64,000 nucleotides of DNA. Origin: Apostichopus japonicus (taxonomy: Eukaryota; Echinodermata; Holothuroidea; Aspidochirotida; Stichopodidae). Of the stretch, positions 23,141 through 35,690 are shown piece after piece; positions within the stretch are counted from its first letter, which is position 1, and every line of letters begins with the position of its first letter. The notes below the pieces were generated by a model that saw nothing but the letters and a program-made list of their open reading frames with translations, made no database searches and was not told the DNA's origin. The position numbers and the translations under genes are program-made. The stretch lies in NCBI RefSeq assembly GCF_037975245.1, contig NC_092569.1, positions 1,148,501 to 1,212,500 of the forward strand, given 5' to 3'.

Positions 23141-26100
23141 CTGCCAAGTGAGTTGCAAATGGTTAGCATTAAACTTGGCGCAGACAAACACCCCAGAGTG
23201 ATATGCGTATTCGTTCTCACAAGGAGAAGCTTGGACCCTAAAAGAACGTTTCATATTCCAAACATTAAATGCATTCATTTGAAATGTACGACAACATAAC
23301 AAAGAAAAACAGTGACCGTTCGATTAGAATGACATCACTAAGAAAAAAAGTATTCATTTTAATGATGTGAAATAATACATACATGTATACATATAAACAA
23401 CAACTCATTTATAGAAGCACGACAACATGCATACAGACAAATGTCACTAAGTTATACGCTGAACTGTCATATACTAAAGTACATGGACGTTATAGTATAC
23501 ACATGCCACCACCTGTCAGTGTAGTCGGTCTAACAAGAATTAAACCATCCATGTTTAAGCATTATCAGCTTTGCTTTGGAGAATGCTATAATATTGTAGT
23601 AAAACGTGAGTTCGAAAATGGTGTATTTTTGGCCTGTTTGGCACGTAGGCTATGACATGCATATATTGCCTCTACATTATCATGGTCGACAGTATGCAAT
23701 ATGTACCTTATGACATTTCCGAAAATGAATAATATATATTAATTATTAATTAGTAGATCAATCATATGCAGAAAATCATTTCATGTATAATATTAAAGAT
23801 GTTTTCGATGAGTCACAGGGAAGGGGTGTGGTATAGGGTGGGCCGAGATGGGTTTAAGGTGAACGAACTGAGCATCAAGAGAAGCAAGTTTTAAAATATA
23901 TTTATGGCATAAACGTGAGGAATGTTAACGTTAGAATATCTAGTTTAAGAAAGGTAGAGTGTTTCCGCGAAACATGTAAGAAACTTATTTCTATGGAATA
24001 TTTGTCACACTTGTGAATTGTGAATGGCTCATTCCATGAGGATAAGAATTGAAGTTTATACTTCGAGAAGAGACCAATGGTTTGACACCCCTTTTACCCT
24101 TCTCGGGTCTTCAACCCCCCCCCCTCCCGGACCACCACCATACTGTTGCACGGGTTTAGGGAAGTCAATTGCCTTGTCTGGCCCGGGTGACAATTATCTC
24201 ACCGGGATCCCATTTTTATATCTCAATTTTTCTTTGCACGTATATTATGAAAATGAGAATACATTATTCTTTATTCTATATTTGCATGGGCCCCGTGAAG
24301 TTCACCCATAGCCTGGGCTATAGACTCCTGAGCTATAGACTCCTGAGCCCCCCCCCTCCCCCAACCCCTCCCCTCACCCCACACGCCGCATCAGGCATGT
24401 AAACCTTATCGGTTTATCATCAGTTACATGTTTGATTTGATGTATAGAGCGGCACATTTTAATGATCTATACCTGCGCGTTATCAACATTAAACTATACC
24501 TGCCTCTCGGTTCATTTCTTTCCCCCTTTTCTTTCTCTTTTGTCTGCCACCTCTTAATCACGTGTCCATTAGCTATTCATCCGTGCATCTCCCCTTGTCG
24601 TTATACCCAAAGACTTCTTTCATAAAATGTTGTCAGTTTGTCTCCGATCAACAACCGTCTACTATAGAAACTCGAAATAGGCCTATTATGTTTTTCCTCC
24701 AAGTAGTATTTTGAACAGGCTTTTTCCTCCAATATAGTATATGTATCTTTCTTAAACAGCTCCTTCAATACGTTTACCCTTCGGCTTTTCATTTAAAAAA
24801 AGGCTTCTTTTCTCTTACCACAACCATCAGTAAATATCACAGCATCAATAAATATAAATGATCAGACAGCAAAGCAGAATTCTTTTGGTTTTGTAAAGTT
24901 TACTTACAGAAGTAATAGAATTTCCTTCATCTGATTTTAATTGACTGTCTACGAAACTTTGCTAAAATCATGATCACGAAAACATTCTGAAATACCTCCA
25001 TGAATATCATGTAACCCCTCCCCCTCGCCCCCCCCCCTCACACACACACACACGTGGTCGGGTAAAAGTGGTCATAACTTATAAATTACGCAGATAGCGT
25101 GCTTATATACTCCTTCAGTGTTAAGTGTCGGTAAACCAGTTTGTCTGTTTGTCTTTTGTTATTCCTCTTTTCGATACCAATACTGACTAATAATGTAGAG
25201 GAATTACCATAAAAAGAAATTAAAAAAAAAAACTTTATATTCCAAACCTCGGTTCTTACAGAATTATGAAACAGACATATCTGCAGCTTAAAAGTTTCAT
25301 CTCATGAGAATAATATTAAAAGTAGCACCATCTAAACCATAATATCAATACAAATTTAAACTATTTAGATTTGAGTATGGGAGTACTTACTGCATGTTAT
25401 AACATCAAAATAATGCAATAACAAAAAATTGCTTCTGAGAGATATCAATATGATCGATTGAAAAACATAAGGAAAGTTCAACTTCAAAAAAAAGGAAACA
25501 TTTGACAGTTAATGTTTTTTTTCCTTCTTTTTTTTTAAACATAACAATAGGGTGGTTAAAAGTGGTGTGAAATTGGATAACGTTGTACTTGTGTGGGTAT
25601 TACAACTGCAAAACCTTTGCCCCCCACCCCCTCCCAACAGTGATTAAGTCTCCACATTATTATGTAGCGTGACCAGCTAACCCTTTTTAACTAGTGTGAA
25701 TATTGGGGAAGTTAAGTTTACCCATATTTTTCGTTTTTTTATGCCCTTTTGGGTTCAATAACACCATCACTGGTTAAACAGTGAAGCCTCGTATCGGCCT
25801 CCAGCAGGCATTAAGTCATTTCTTAATCACATGGGGGCTACCGAGTGAACCAAGCGAAGGCTGATCAAGATTTGGAAAAATAAAACTAGAGAAATAAAAA
25901 ATTAAAACGGGATTCCATTTCACAAGTCTTCGGTTTAATTTCCTCCTACATGAAAATCAAAATATATTAGCTAAGATTGATAAAATTAATACGCATTCTT
26001 GAATAACTTGAATAAATCGTTCAATATTAATAAATGTATTTCTTATGTTTTATCCCATACATAGTTTAGAGTAACATTTGTATCTGTCGATAAAGATCTA

Positions 26101-27120
26101 ATCCTACATTGAAATGCATGGTTTTGACCAAATTGTGTTCTCGAAAAACAATTTAAAAACAATGGCCTCTTGTTTAGTTCATTGTTATGGATTGGCTGTA
26201 TTTGTGAATAGTAATTGATGGTAGATACATCTATTAAAATGATATTTCAAATTATGAGCGTCTTAACAAAGCTTGGAAGTTTGTGTAATGAATATTCACT
26301 ATGCGGAATTAACGTTTTGTCTAATTAATAATTACAATAGTGTTACTGATGAGATATGCAGTTTTGACTGATGCATAAACACTAATGTAGTACCGAAGAT
26401 ATATCAGAACTGTGTAAAGATTTTTTTGTGGTACTGTTGACACCCAATTATAAGGCTCAATAAGATGTTGTTTAAATATTTACGTTTTGGGTTATGAATA
26501 TGCATTTTATTGCATATTGCATATTGGAATTTCAAATAGGCCTACATCATTTATTCTCAAATTGAGAACCTGAGTATAGTTCGGTTAGTAACTTCCTACA
26601 CTTGACTGAATCATGCCTATAAAGATGCATTAAGATCACATCAGAATGTTCCAAACCTCCAGAATGTTGAATATTCATATAGCTATCAAGATTTGCATTA
26701 TTTACGCATATAGATATCGAATAATCAGAGGACTGATATTTTCCACCTATACGATTAAAACAAATAATGTATCGCTGAAACCCGTCAACCAGAAGTTCCA
26801 GACAAATCTAATTCTTTCACTTCATATTTCTTTACTCAATTTCCTTCTTAATATAATTCCAATCCCATGTCTTCTTTTCTGGTTTTAATAATCAAACACC
26901 TTGTTTTCATGATTGCGCTAACAGTTGTGATTTATAGCCACCACAGAGCAATTAATATGGAGGTAAATTATCATACTAAGAAAAAAGCCTCTTGAATTAC
27001 GTCCTCAAACAAGACCTAGTATAACTAGATAATAACGCGTCCAGATAAAATAATCTTTTCTATTGTTTAATTTATTATTTACCATTCCTAATTTATTCGC
27101 GACATCATTTTGAAACCCGT
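23140..27120. other. Non-coding stretch, no supported gene
   Basis: AT-rich DNA with poly-C/CT patches at 24113-24127 and 24348-24380 and a short (CA)n at 25039-25053. A 15-bp word (gctatagactcctga) is duplicated at 24315-24345. No gene or RNA is recognised. Confidence 0.6.
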
Positions 27121-27137
27121 TTGGTCAGATGCCTCTC

Positions 27138-27190
27138 CCATTGGTGTTCAGTGTATAAAATTCACAGCCAACTATTCGATGTTTACGAAA
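27138..27190 (+). promoter_or_regulatory. Candidate TATA-box promoter
   Basis: ATTGG (inverted CCAAT) at 27140-27144 and TATAAAA at 27154-27160 predict a start near 27185-27190. Downstream DNA is GC-richer than the flanks. The ATTGG-TATA spacing is unusually short, and only an 18-codon ORF follows, so no transcript can be assigned. Confidence 0.3.
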
Positions 27191-27309
27191 CTTCGTCGTC
27201 AAGAAGAGCGGTCCTTTGTCCGCTTGCTAGTCAGACTAGAGTGAGCGTTTTCCAATACCTCTCGCTGCCTCTAAGATGAAGAAGACTCAACATCATTAGG
27301 TCAAGAGAG

Positions 27310-27720
27310 GACGGTTGCTAATCAATCTGTAGAACCTGCTAGTTCCCCCTTTCGTAATTAACACACCTAATTCACACGCGCACGGCCGACTCGCCCCCTT
27401 TTTTTTTAAATCTTGATAGACCAGATAGGGTAGTATGTAGGCCTCCGGAATCGTTGGGAATGCCAGAGCCATAAATGGACTTCAAGAACGGGCTCGCGAA
27501 GGGGTAATAGGAGGCGAGGTTAAATTCCTTTCGTGCCCAGTGAACGAGAATATTAGAGTGTCCCCCGCTATGTAAATCAACTGCAAGGCTTTAAGTCGTA
27601 AGATGCCTTCCTCTATACACTCTCCCGGCAGTGTTTGTATGAGTCTATACCCAGGGTGCATTGAACATCAATTACAACGATGATAATATGATTGTAATCA
27701 GCTTCCTCCGAGCGTAGCAA
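27310..27720. promoter_or_regulatory. Homeodomain/POU-type site cluster (candidate enhancer)
   Basis: Within 400 bp are ctaatcaat, cgtaattaac, ccataaatgg, atgtaaatca, atcaattac and attgtaatc. All are compatible with Hox/Pbx, POU or other homeodomain binding. No ORF or repeat explains the patch. In AT-rich DNA such words also arise by chance. Confidence 0.25.
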
Positions 27721-27980
27721 TGTCAATGATTTCTAAAGAGTGTCTTTTTTATACTTTACTTATAGACATATATATCTATATATATATTGATATAGATATA
27801 AATATATATCTGTTTCGTTTTGTTTGTTTTCTACAATTCATCAGAATAAACGTTTCTGTGTAGGCTATGCACTATATTTTAGCATAACATAAAAGAAAAA
27901 TGACTAACGTTATCAGTGACAATGATTTGTATAAATCATGAAAAAGAAGGCAGGTGAAATCTGTCCATTTCAGCATAGTG

Positions 27981-27988
27981 TGACGTCA
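27981..27988. promoter_or_regulatory. CRE palindrome TGACGTCA
   Basis: A perfect CREB/ATF site. It is one of at least five in the window. Confidence 0.4.
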
Positions 27989-30225
27989 GCAATCAACCAC
28001 TATTGATGAATGTAGACCGTCGCCACAATATGAATGTTACCTAGAAAATTATAGGCCTATTTGCAAGCAATCCCTCTTTGCTGGAAAACTGCTTCTTATA
28101 AACAACACTAAAATATCTATTTAGTAATAAAATGTCGTTATTTCGGTGTAATATTTTATAGGACTATTTATCTTCGACTTAAAAGTACAATATAGTCAAC
28201 GTAAACAATGAAGTCTAGCCTACAATTATTTACATTTTTTTTACGAAACTGTTGTCTCTATAAAACATGTGACGTGGTATAGTAGAACATCAGAGTAATG
28301 AATGGGAAAAGAATTTTGATCTCTAAACGTAATTTTTAAGTCAATTTTATTTTGACCGTGTCCTGTTACGTCGTGTATGCGCATGCGTTATCCTATGTTC
28401 CTGTATGTAACTCATATTATGCTTGATGAGCAAAGAAAATGAAATAAATAAAGGAAATCGAACAACTGGTACTACTACAAGGACATCTCAGTCTTAGGTT
28501 GCAAACATGCTGCACCCATAATACAGACAAGGTCGCTGCATGCTAATTCACAGTAAACACGGCGACACCGATTCCATTACTACAGTACGGTTTATGCATA
28601 TTTACTATAAAAATTGAAACACTCTTCTTTTTTTATCTTCTTTTTTTTTATTAACGACAAAGAAGTACTGCATAGGTAATCAGATGAGAACACTTGTACG
28701 ACATCAAAAGCAATGAGGGGTTTTGTTGATCAGAAGCGAAAATATTGCGTTTTAAACGCGGTTTTCATCGTTGCCACTTACCAACCGTGCTAAAAAACAC
28801 CACCCACCCTTAATAGACTACTTTGATGTATGGATTAATAACGTTTGGTTGGTAAGCAGGCCAGCTAGTGAGATGTAGTCACGCGATGCGCCTACTGTCT
28901 AATGTTCATCATACCGGCCAATAATTTTTACTTTTTCGTCATTCTTTTTTCCCTTTTTTTATATATATTTTTTTTAGAGAAAACACAACGTCTGAATTGC
29001 AGGATAATGAATACAATGTCTGCGTTAGTATTTTTTGGACTCGCCATTAAAACATATATGAACTATATCTGCCGTACACTAGGATAAATAACGCTTTGTT
29101 GTTATCTTTTTGGTGGAGGGGGGGGTGGGTGTTGAGGGGCGGAGGAGGAGGAAATTGCCGGGTAAAATAAACAGCAATATAATAATAATAATAAGAAGAA
29201 AAAATATAAAGAGAATAATCCATTTCTTTTCGATTTATCGATATGTTTTTCTCTTATCCGATAATTGCCAGACATTGTAAGAAAATCAATTCATTTAGAT
29301 CCCAACCTCAAAACCTTTCAACAATGATAAACTCTTGGCAAGTTATTTTAAGCAACAAGAACGTAAAGAAACGAACGAGAGGAAGAGACTAGTGAGTGTT
29401 AGGGCCCACGTAAGGACAGAGAGAGGCCTATCGTTGGCTTTGACTCTTGGGAGTAATGAGTCAATCTTTCTATAGACTCCCTATAGTTCTACTCCCCCGT
29501 CAGGCCCATGTGCAGGGACACCGATTTCAAACACGTTATATCATGCTCGGAGAACATGTTTTAAAGATAGGTAAAAAAAAATGAAAACAGCGGGAATTAT
29601 TTTGCCCTAGAAATTAGCCCCCTTTTTTTCTATTTCGCATATTCATTGTTTTGCTGGACAGACTAGGACGATGCTGTACTTTAACCTACATTTAGTTGTC
29701 TTAACGGTCTGTTACACACCTTTTAGACATCCTACTTTCTTTCTATTTTAATAATAAATGAGATTATTCGTCATATCACATTGTTATTACAGTATTTCCA
29801 GTAATCGTTAAGTCTGTGAAATTTGGTCTGGAATCCATTTTATTGATCATTTATTTATTTGACATGAAAATTGTTATAGATTAGCGATATCGAACAGGCA
29901 GCCCGCGAATAATTAAGTGTGGCCTGCAACCCCCCCCCCCCCCTCTCCCAACAATCGGCCGATATTCTTGCTCTGACCGGGTGTACGATGGCCCTTAGAG
30001 CCTTAGGGTCGAGCATCCTTCCATGCTATACTTTGCACAATTCTCAGTCTATGTAGGGCCTATATGTGTCCGTCTGACCATTTACTCCAACAAATGTTTC
30101 TGTCTGGCCCTCGTAAATATTAATAAGAGTATATGAACTAGGGTCTCAAGGAGTTTGTCCGTCCATGAAATCTGTCCGTTAGATAGGTTCCCGCAATTCT
30201 TATAGTGTCTACTCTAATGTATCGA

Positions 30226-30233
30226 TGACGTCA
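30226..30233. promoter_or_regulatory. CRE palindrome TGACGTCA
   Basis: A perfect CREB/ATF site in the context cgatgacgtcacg, which extends it on the right. Confidence 0.4.
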
Positions 30234-30688
30234 CGAAAGCATCTTACGTGCAAAACAACGGAAGAAGTTAACAAGGGAAAAGGGAAAACAGTTTTAGTTG
30301 TGGACTGTACAGGTGAAGTTTCTGATCAAGTTTATTCAGTTTATTAGTTATTAGTTAAACTGCGAGTTAATGTTTTTCATTTCGTCTTCAAACATGTTTT
30401 TGTTTGTCATCTTGCAATTGGCGTTACATACTCACATTAATAAAATATGGGAATGGGGGAGGGGAGGGGGGGGGGTGTACGAGAGGGGAGGCACGAGAAT
30501 TTCGTTAGATTGCCAATGATTATATAATTTTTGCCCTGTTTAATTTTTCACTGGTGTGATGTATCTTGGGAAATCTGCAGAAAATAATCAATTAATAAAA
30601 CCCTTCCAAATACAAATGCTGATGTACTAATGATGTTTGAATTCCTCATTCACCACTATAGCTATTATTTATATCAGAATGTCAAATC

Positions 30689-30693
<5 letters not shown>

Positions 30694-30777
<84 letters not shown>
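30694..30777. repeat. (TA)n microsatellite
   Basis: 84 bp of essentially pure TA. ORFs with alternating Tyr-Ile are repeat translations. Confidence 0.97.
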
Positions 30778-30779
<2 letters not shown>

Positions 30780-31479
30780 GTACGTGGTTCTCCCTACCCA
30801 CCCGAAAGCCCTTCTCAGTCCATTGCACTCACCCCTCGATCTCCAAATATAACATAATTATGTACACAATATGGAAAAGTCAACGCTAGACTTCAATTTG
30901 ATTTTCGTCTGCCGTAATGTACAGTACCATAAATTTGATATTGAAATTCCGTATTTATGATATAAGAGCTAACATACAATACCCCAAAATGCTATATACC
31001 CTCATAAAACTAGACAAATACATTTTTTGATCTCGAGTGTGTAATCTGTCATAGCCCATGCTTGCGTGTGTAAAGTTTATTCATATCGGATCAAGCTTTT
31101 GCACCATGTCATCTGAGAAAGCGGGTTGGTATAAAATATTAAAAGTTACTGCAATATATATTACAATGGCACGTTTGTATATATACATACACGCATATAT
31201 ACCTACATACATACTGGCAAAAAATATGATAATTAACGAAAAAGTAAAAAAATATATTAAAATATAAGGAACCATGTCTCTCCCAATAATCGTCGCGAGT
31301 GTTTTACTTTTCATGTTCTTAGTTCCTCCCGCCTCCCCCGTTTTTTCTTTTTTCTCCCGGATTTTTTTCAAATCAGAGTTACATTATGTTTATATCCTTC
31401 TGATCTCTCGTTTAATTGTATTTCTTATTTTGTATTTCTTGATTCTCTCATTTTTCTTATATTTATTTCTTGCTTTCTC

Positions 31480-31510
31480 TCTCTCTCCTCGCTTTCTCTC
31501 TCTCTCCACC
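31480..31510. repeat. (CT)n-rich microsatellite
   Basis: ctctctctctcc-type low-complexity sequence, part of a pyrimidine-rich stretch from about 31320 to 31515. Confidence 0.7.
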
Positions 31511-31662
31511 TATCTCTCAAGTTTAAGTCTTTTGAAGCGAATTCACCGAAACCAGTATCTCTCCCTGATAACAATAATAATAATAATAAGGATAACAAAA
31601 AATATATATATATCAGGTGCGTATCCAGGGGGGGGGCGTTGGGGGCGCGCGCCCCCCGGGTA

Positions 31663-31800
31663 AGAAAAAGAGGAGAGAAAAAAAGAGAAGAAAAAAGGAA
31701 AAAAGAGGGGAAAAAAGAAGAGGAGGAGAGGAAGAAAGAGAAAAGAAAAAGAAGAAAGAGAGAAAAAGGAGAAAAGGAGGGAGTAAAAGAAAAACGCGAA
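31663..31800 (+). repeat. Long polypurine tract
   Basis: Some 130 bases of almost uninterrupted A/G (gaaaaagagg-type) inside the transposon cluster. Open frames through it are Lys/Arg/Glu-only or Phe/Leu/Ser-only artefacts. Confidence 0.9.
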
Positions 31801-32732
31801 GACACCGGGAAGAGAAAGAGGAACAGTGACATCATTACAGCGCTGAAGGGTAGCCAGTGACGGATCAATGATTTCGTAAAAGTGTGACTCACCCTACCCC
31901 TTACACCGACAACTCCATTTTTTGACGTTTCCATTTTCCTCTCTCACTAATGATCTATATATATATACTATATATGGTCTATCATAACTCGTGTGTAGAA
32001 TTGTGCTATGAAACCAACTGTGACTGGTCTCGAACTCGACCGTGTCGTCGAGGAACATGACGACTTTTGGGATGGGGGCGACCGCCCGCCCTCCCCCCAT
32101 TCAGCATTGTTTTAAATGATATCGCTAAGTAATTTCAAAATAGAAAGTGCTTAGATGCAACTTACAAGGCCTGGGAAGTGTCATTTCCAGCGATCTGGGA
32201 GACATTTTCGGCCAAAATTTGCTTGTATACGCTTCGCGCTAACAAATGGTCCTGGGTAGTGCCATTTCCAGCGATCTGGGAGGCATTTTCGGCCAAAATT
32301 TTCTTGTACGCTTCGCGCAAACCTATGGTGGCGCTACGCTGAGATAATTTGCCTACAGGCTTCGCCCCTCCCTTGGCAAATTCCTCGCTACGCGCCTGTT
32401 CGAATTTGTAACAGCAGATATCACATCATATCAGTGAGCATGAAAATGGCGTTCCAGGATGAAAAGCCTCAAAACTGTCCGACTTGCCTGCAAAAACAAC
32501 CAAAAATTTTCGCGCGTTCAACGTGTTATTGTTGATATCATATAAGCAAGCATCGGTTATTACATCGCATGCCATTATGTACCGTACGGTCCGTTAAAAG
32601 TGCGCAGTATACCGCGGGATGCTAATGTAAACAACGACATGTCTCATGTAGATGTATAAAAAGCAGGTCCAATTATGTCAAAACTCTCTTTTACATTAGT
32701 AATGGCGAATTAGGGGCTGTACCCCCGCCGCG

Positions 32733-33117
32733 CAGTGGCGCAGAGTCCATACGGTCAGGGGGCGCATGCCCCCCCCCCCCTGACGGACTCAAATGGACTG
32801 CTGGCGCCTTTTTCAGCTCTTTACCACTTTTTACTTATTCTAGATTATTGACTTTTTTATTGCGCTCTCATCTACTTATTGACATTTGTCACATTTTGTT
32901 CGTGTAATTTGGAGATGACACCTATTTATTCTTCGTTTATCTGCAAATTAGCCAGGCCCGGAAAGGGTCATTTCCGGCGATCTAGGGAGTATCTTTACTC
33001 AAAAATTTTCTGTACGCTACGCGCCAACCAGTGGTGGCGCTCCGCTTAGATAGTGTTGAAAGCGCCCCTACAGACCATTCTCGCCCCTTCTGACCAATAC
33101 CCTTAGCTCCGCCACTT
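32733..33117. mobile_element. hAT-like MITE, 385 bp, nested insertion
   Basis: The left end is CAGTGGCGCAGAG and the right end is the complement of AAGTGGCGGAGCTAAGG. A perfect 8-bp target duplication, ccgccgcg, lies at 32725-32732 and 33118-33125. It interrupts an older element: removing it restores acccccgccgcgcctcctac. The fragment at 4574-4654 is related to its right end. Confidence 0.85.
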
Positions 33118-33804
33118 CCGCCGCGCCTCCTACGCCTATGTGTATAGTGTTCGGTTGAAGGAAATATCTGCTATTTTTTCATTTCCTTCAACCAAGTTTT
33201 ATAATAGCCGTTATAAGAGGTTGCAATATTTCTACGCCAATAAATTAGCTGTGTCGGAATTTTCGACAATTTCTGACCAACATTCTGCATCACACTTCCC
33301 TCTACTCGTGCAATTTTGACCGCTCTGTTAGGGGTTGAAGGAAGTTTTTCTACATTGGTTGTCCATAGATGAAATTTTGTACAACATTATGGGTATGTTT
33401 TGAAGTGAGTTTATTCACGAGACATGCGAATTTTCAAATTCTGAACAAATATGGGGCTTAAAACCTTGAAAAGTGGGGCTGACGGGTATTGTGGGCCGCG
33501 ACGTAGAATCACCTACAAAAGCAAAGACCCACAGGAGATGCGATCAGGTCGAACATGATGTGTGCCGGGTTGACAATCTTCAAAAAGGTTATGGATGGAA
33601 AAAAAACTATTAGGAAATACTTGGTTCTCAGGCAAAAAGTGTACATCTGGTTGGTCATTTCAAGCCCGAGAAGTGCTGTTTCCGGTGATCTGGGGGGTAT
33701 CAAAATAAGAAATTTTCTTGTACGCTGCGCGCCAACCGATGGTGGCGCTCCGCTTAGATAGTAATTCGCGCCCCCCGGGTTTGAAAATCCTGGATACGCG
33801 CCTG

Positions 33805-35616
33805 TATATAAAAAAAAATGTACGAGAGACTCGAAGCGGATCCTCACTGGATATTTTCTCCCTCGATATAAAGCTAAGACCTAACAACCTGTTTTATTAA
33901 AAATCTTTTGCCATCATTACACGCGCTTCCAATTGTTCACTCCGCGTATGCCCTTCTGAAGTTGTCCAATCAGAAGCCTCGAATAAGTCCCCATGAAGAG
34001 AGCCAAGGTATAAGGCAAATTAGTCACCATAGCAGCACCTCATAGAGATTCAGCATAGGCGCGACCTATAGGCTTATTCTGTAACCTAGTAAATAGCATG
34101 CAAGGGCCATGCTAGTTACCCTGATGTCTTTTACGTTGTGTACTTAATGAGGCAGTTCGGAGGTACGACGAATTATGTTAATCAGAGATATGGTGGTCGC
34201 TCCAATAGGGTTTGGGTGTTCGCTGTGTGCACAATAAGGGTGTATGGATGTCTGTACGAAAAACCACTGTGTGCACGTATCTACATTAGACGGGCTTTGC
34301 CTGTTAAGTGCACATATGGTGTGCGTATACCGGGTATAAAGATCACGGAAGGCGTTGTGTGTGCAAATCGTGTAATTTGATATCATAGAAGTATCTACAT
34401 GTTGCTCACTTCCGTAAGGTACGTGAAGCGCCATTTAACAATAAACGAAACCCCATCCAAAATAAAGTTGAAATATAACTTTCAGTAAATAATTAGATAA
34501 AAATCAAATTAATATTTGTTGGAGCTGACCAAGCCTAGACATATTGGTTATAACCCTGTTTGAGGAATTTCTTTGGCCGATGCTGAATTCCGTTTTCCCA
34601 GTACAGCATTCAGAAAAGGGAAAAACGTGTACCATTTTCATTTAATATGTAGAGGCACACACGGGCCAAATTACTTACATTATCAGGTTTAGTTTGGACA
34701 ACTTTTTCGAATATTTCAAGCAAATTACATTTATAATTTCAAGATTTATAATTGTGCTCTTGATAACACAGATCATACACTAACCATGTACTGATAAACT
34801 GTAAAAAAAACCATAAAACATAAAACTTTTTTTTTAAATCAGCATGTGATCATCTTCTTAGTGTCCATTAAAATACCCTTCCCATACCTTAACTCTGCCT
34901 ATACTCAAATACTTTTCAGCCCTCAGAAACAAAGAAGTAAAATGACAAATAATAATAATAATCAAAATATATTAATCACACAAGCCTACGTTTCATATCC
35001 TTTGCTGTTCAAACTATTTTTTTGCTTTCTAAATTTCCAAAGAAGTAGAACTTTGTCATCCGATTTTTAATAGAATTGTTAAACTTATAAAACATCAAAA
35101 TAATAAACACAAAAATCATTGCTGAGAGATTCGAACCCTGCAGGGACCTCAGGAATACAACTTTTCCTGTGCTCTATGCGGCCAGCAGATATCCAGCCCT
35201 ATTTTGGGCCCCTTGTTGCTTTGTAGCCTTCTCACAATTTGCTCTATCGTTTGTAATTGATGATCTGCTTCCTCGCATAGGTTTTTCAAAGCAGATTTTT
35301 TTTTTTTTTTGTGGTTTAGGGAATTGTTTTCTCTTCTGTCAACTATTTGAGTTAATTTTTGATGATTTATTTTATTAATACTATCTAAAATCACACAATC
35401 TAAGAAGTTCTTGCAAAGTTAGCCTTTTTGTGGATCTCTGGAAATTTGCAACAATTTTCAACAATATTTTTCTTGCATAGTTTAGAAAGCCAGACCTTTT
35501 TGAGTCATGTAAATCCAATTAAAGTGGAATAAATACATATCCCTGTCAGAATCAAATAAGATATAAACTCTAATGTCCTTTAACCAGCTGGCCCATAGCC
35601 AGGGGCACCAGCAAGT
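33805..35616. other. Non-coding stretch, no supported gene
   Basis: No recognised gene. On the minus strand, a B-box-like gggttcgaatctc (about 35125-35137) has no convincing A box. An open frame reading KNLCEEADHQLQTIEQIVRR (35149-35394) looks coiled-coil-like but cannot be placed. There is a poly-T run at 35296-35310. Confidence 0.5.
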
Positions 35617-35690
35617 TTTGGAGGGGCTCAACAATTTAAGGAGGGGCACCAACAATTTAAGGAGGGGCACCAACAATGTAAGGAGGGGCA
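35617..35690 (+). repeat. 21-bp tandem repeat
   Basis: Three to four copies of ggaggggcaccaacaatttaa with few substitutions. The preceding catagccaggggcaccag looks like a transposon end, so this may be an internal expansion in a decayed element. Confidence 0.8.

Larger units (their letters stand above)
27720..30690. other. Non-coding stretch, no supported gene
   Basis: AT-rich. Contains CRE palindromes (27981, 30226), a short interrupted (TA)n at 27767-27811, a poly-C run at 29931-29943 and a G-rich run near 30455-30475. No gene is recognised. Confidence 0.6.
31614..33804. mobile_element. Nested cluster of hAT-like non-autonomous transposons
   Basis: The outer boundaries are inverted: CAGGTGCGTATCCAGG at 31614 and the complement of CAGGCGCGTATCCAGG ending at 33804. 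Inside are another terminus at about 31855 (CAGTGACGGATC), an inverted terminus ending near 32399 (ctacgcgcctg), a complete element at 32733-33117 and an end near 33140 (cctcctacgcctatg). Four related cores (gtcatttccggcgatctggg ... ggtggcgctccgc) lie at about 32170, 32250, 32960 and 33670. No transposase is visible. The target duplication of the outer pair is unreadable because both flanks are TA-rich, so whether the outer ends belong to one element is uncertain. Confidence 0.65.

Noticed and set aside
31425-31934. 169-codon minus-strand Phe/Leu/Ser ORF and plus-strand Lys/Arg/Glu ORFs
   Set aside because: Translations of the polypurine/polypyrimidine tract inside a transposon cluster.
35149-35394. 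Coiled-coil-like minus ORF (CEEADHQLQTIEQIVRRLQ)
   Set aside because: Short, adjoining a poly-T run and a lone B-box-like word; it may be a transposon remnant but cannot be assigned.
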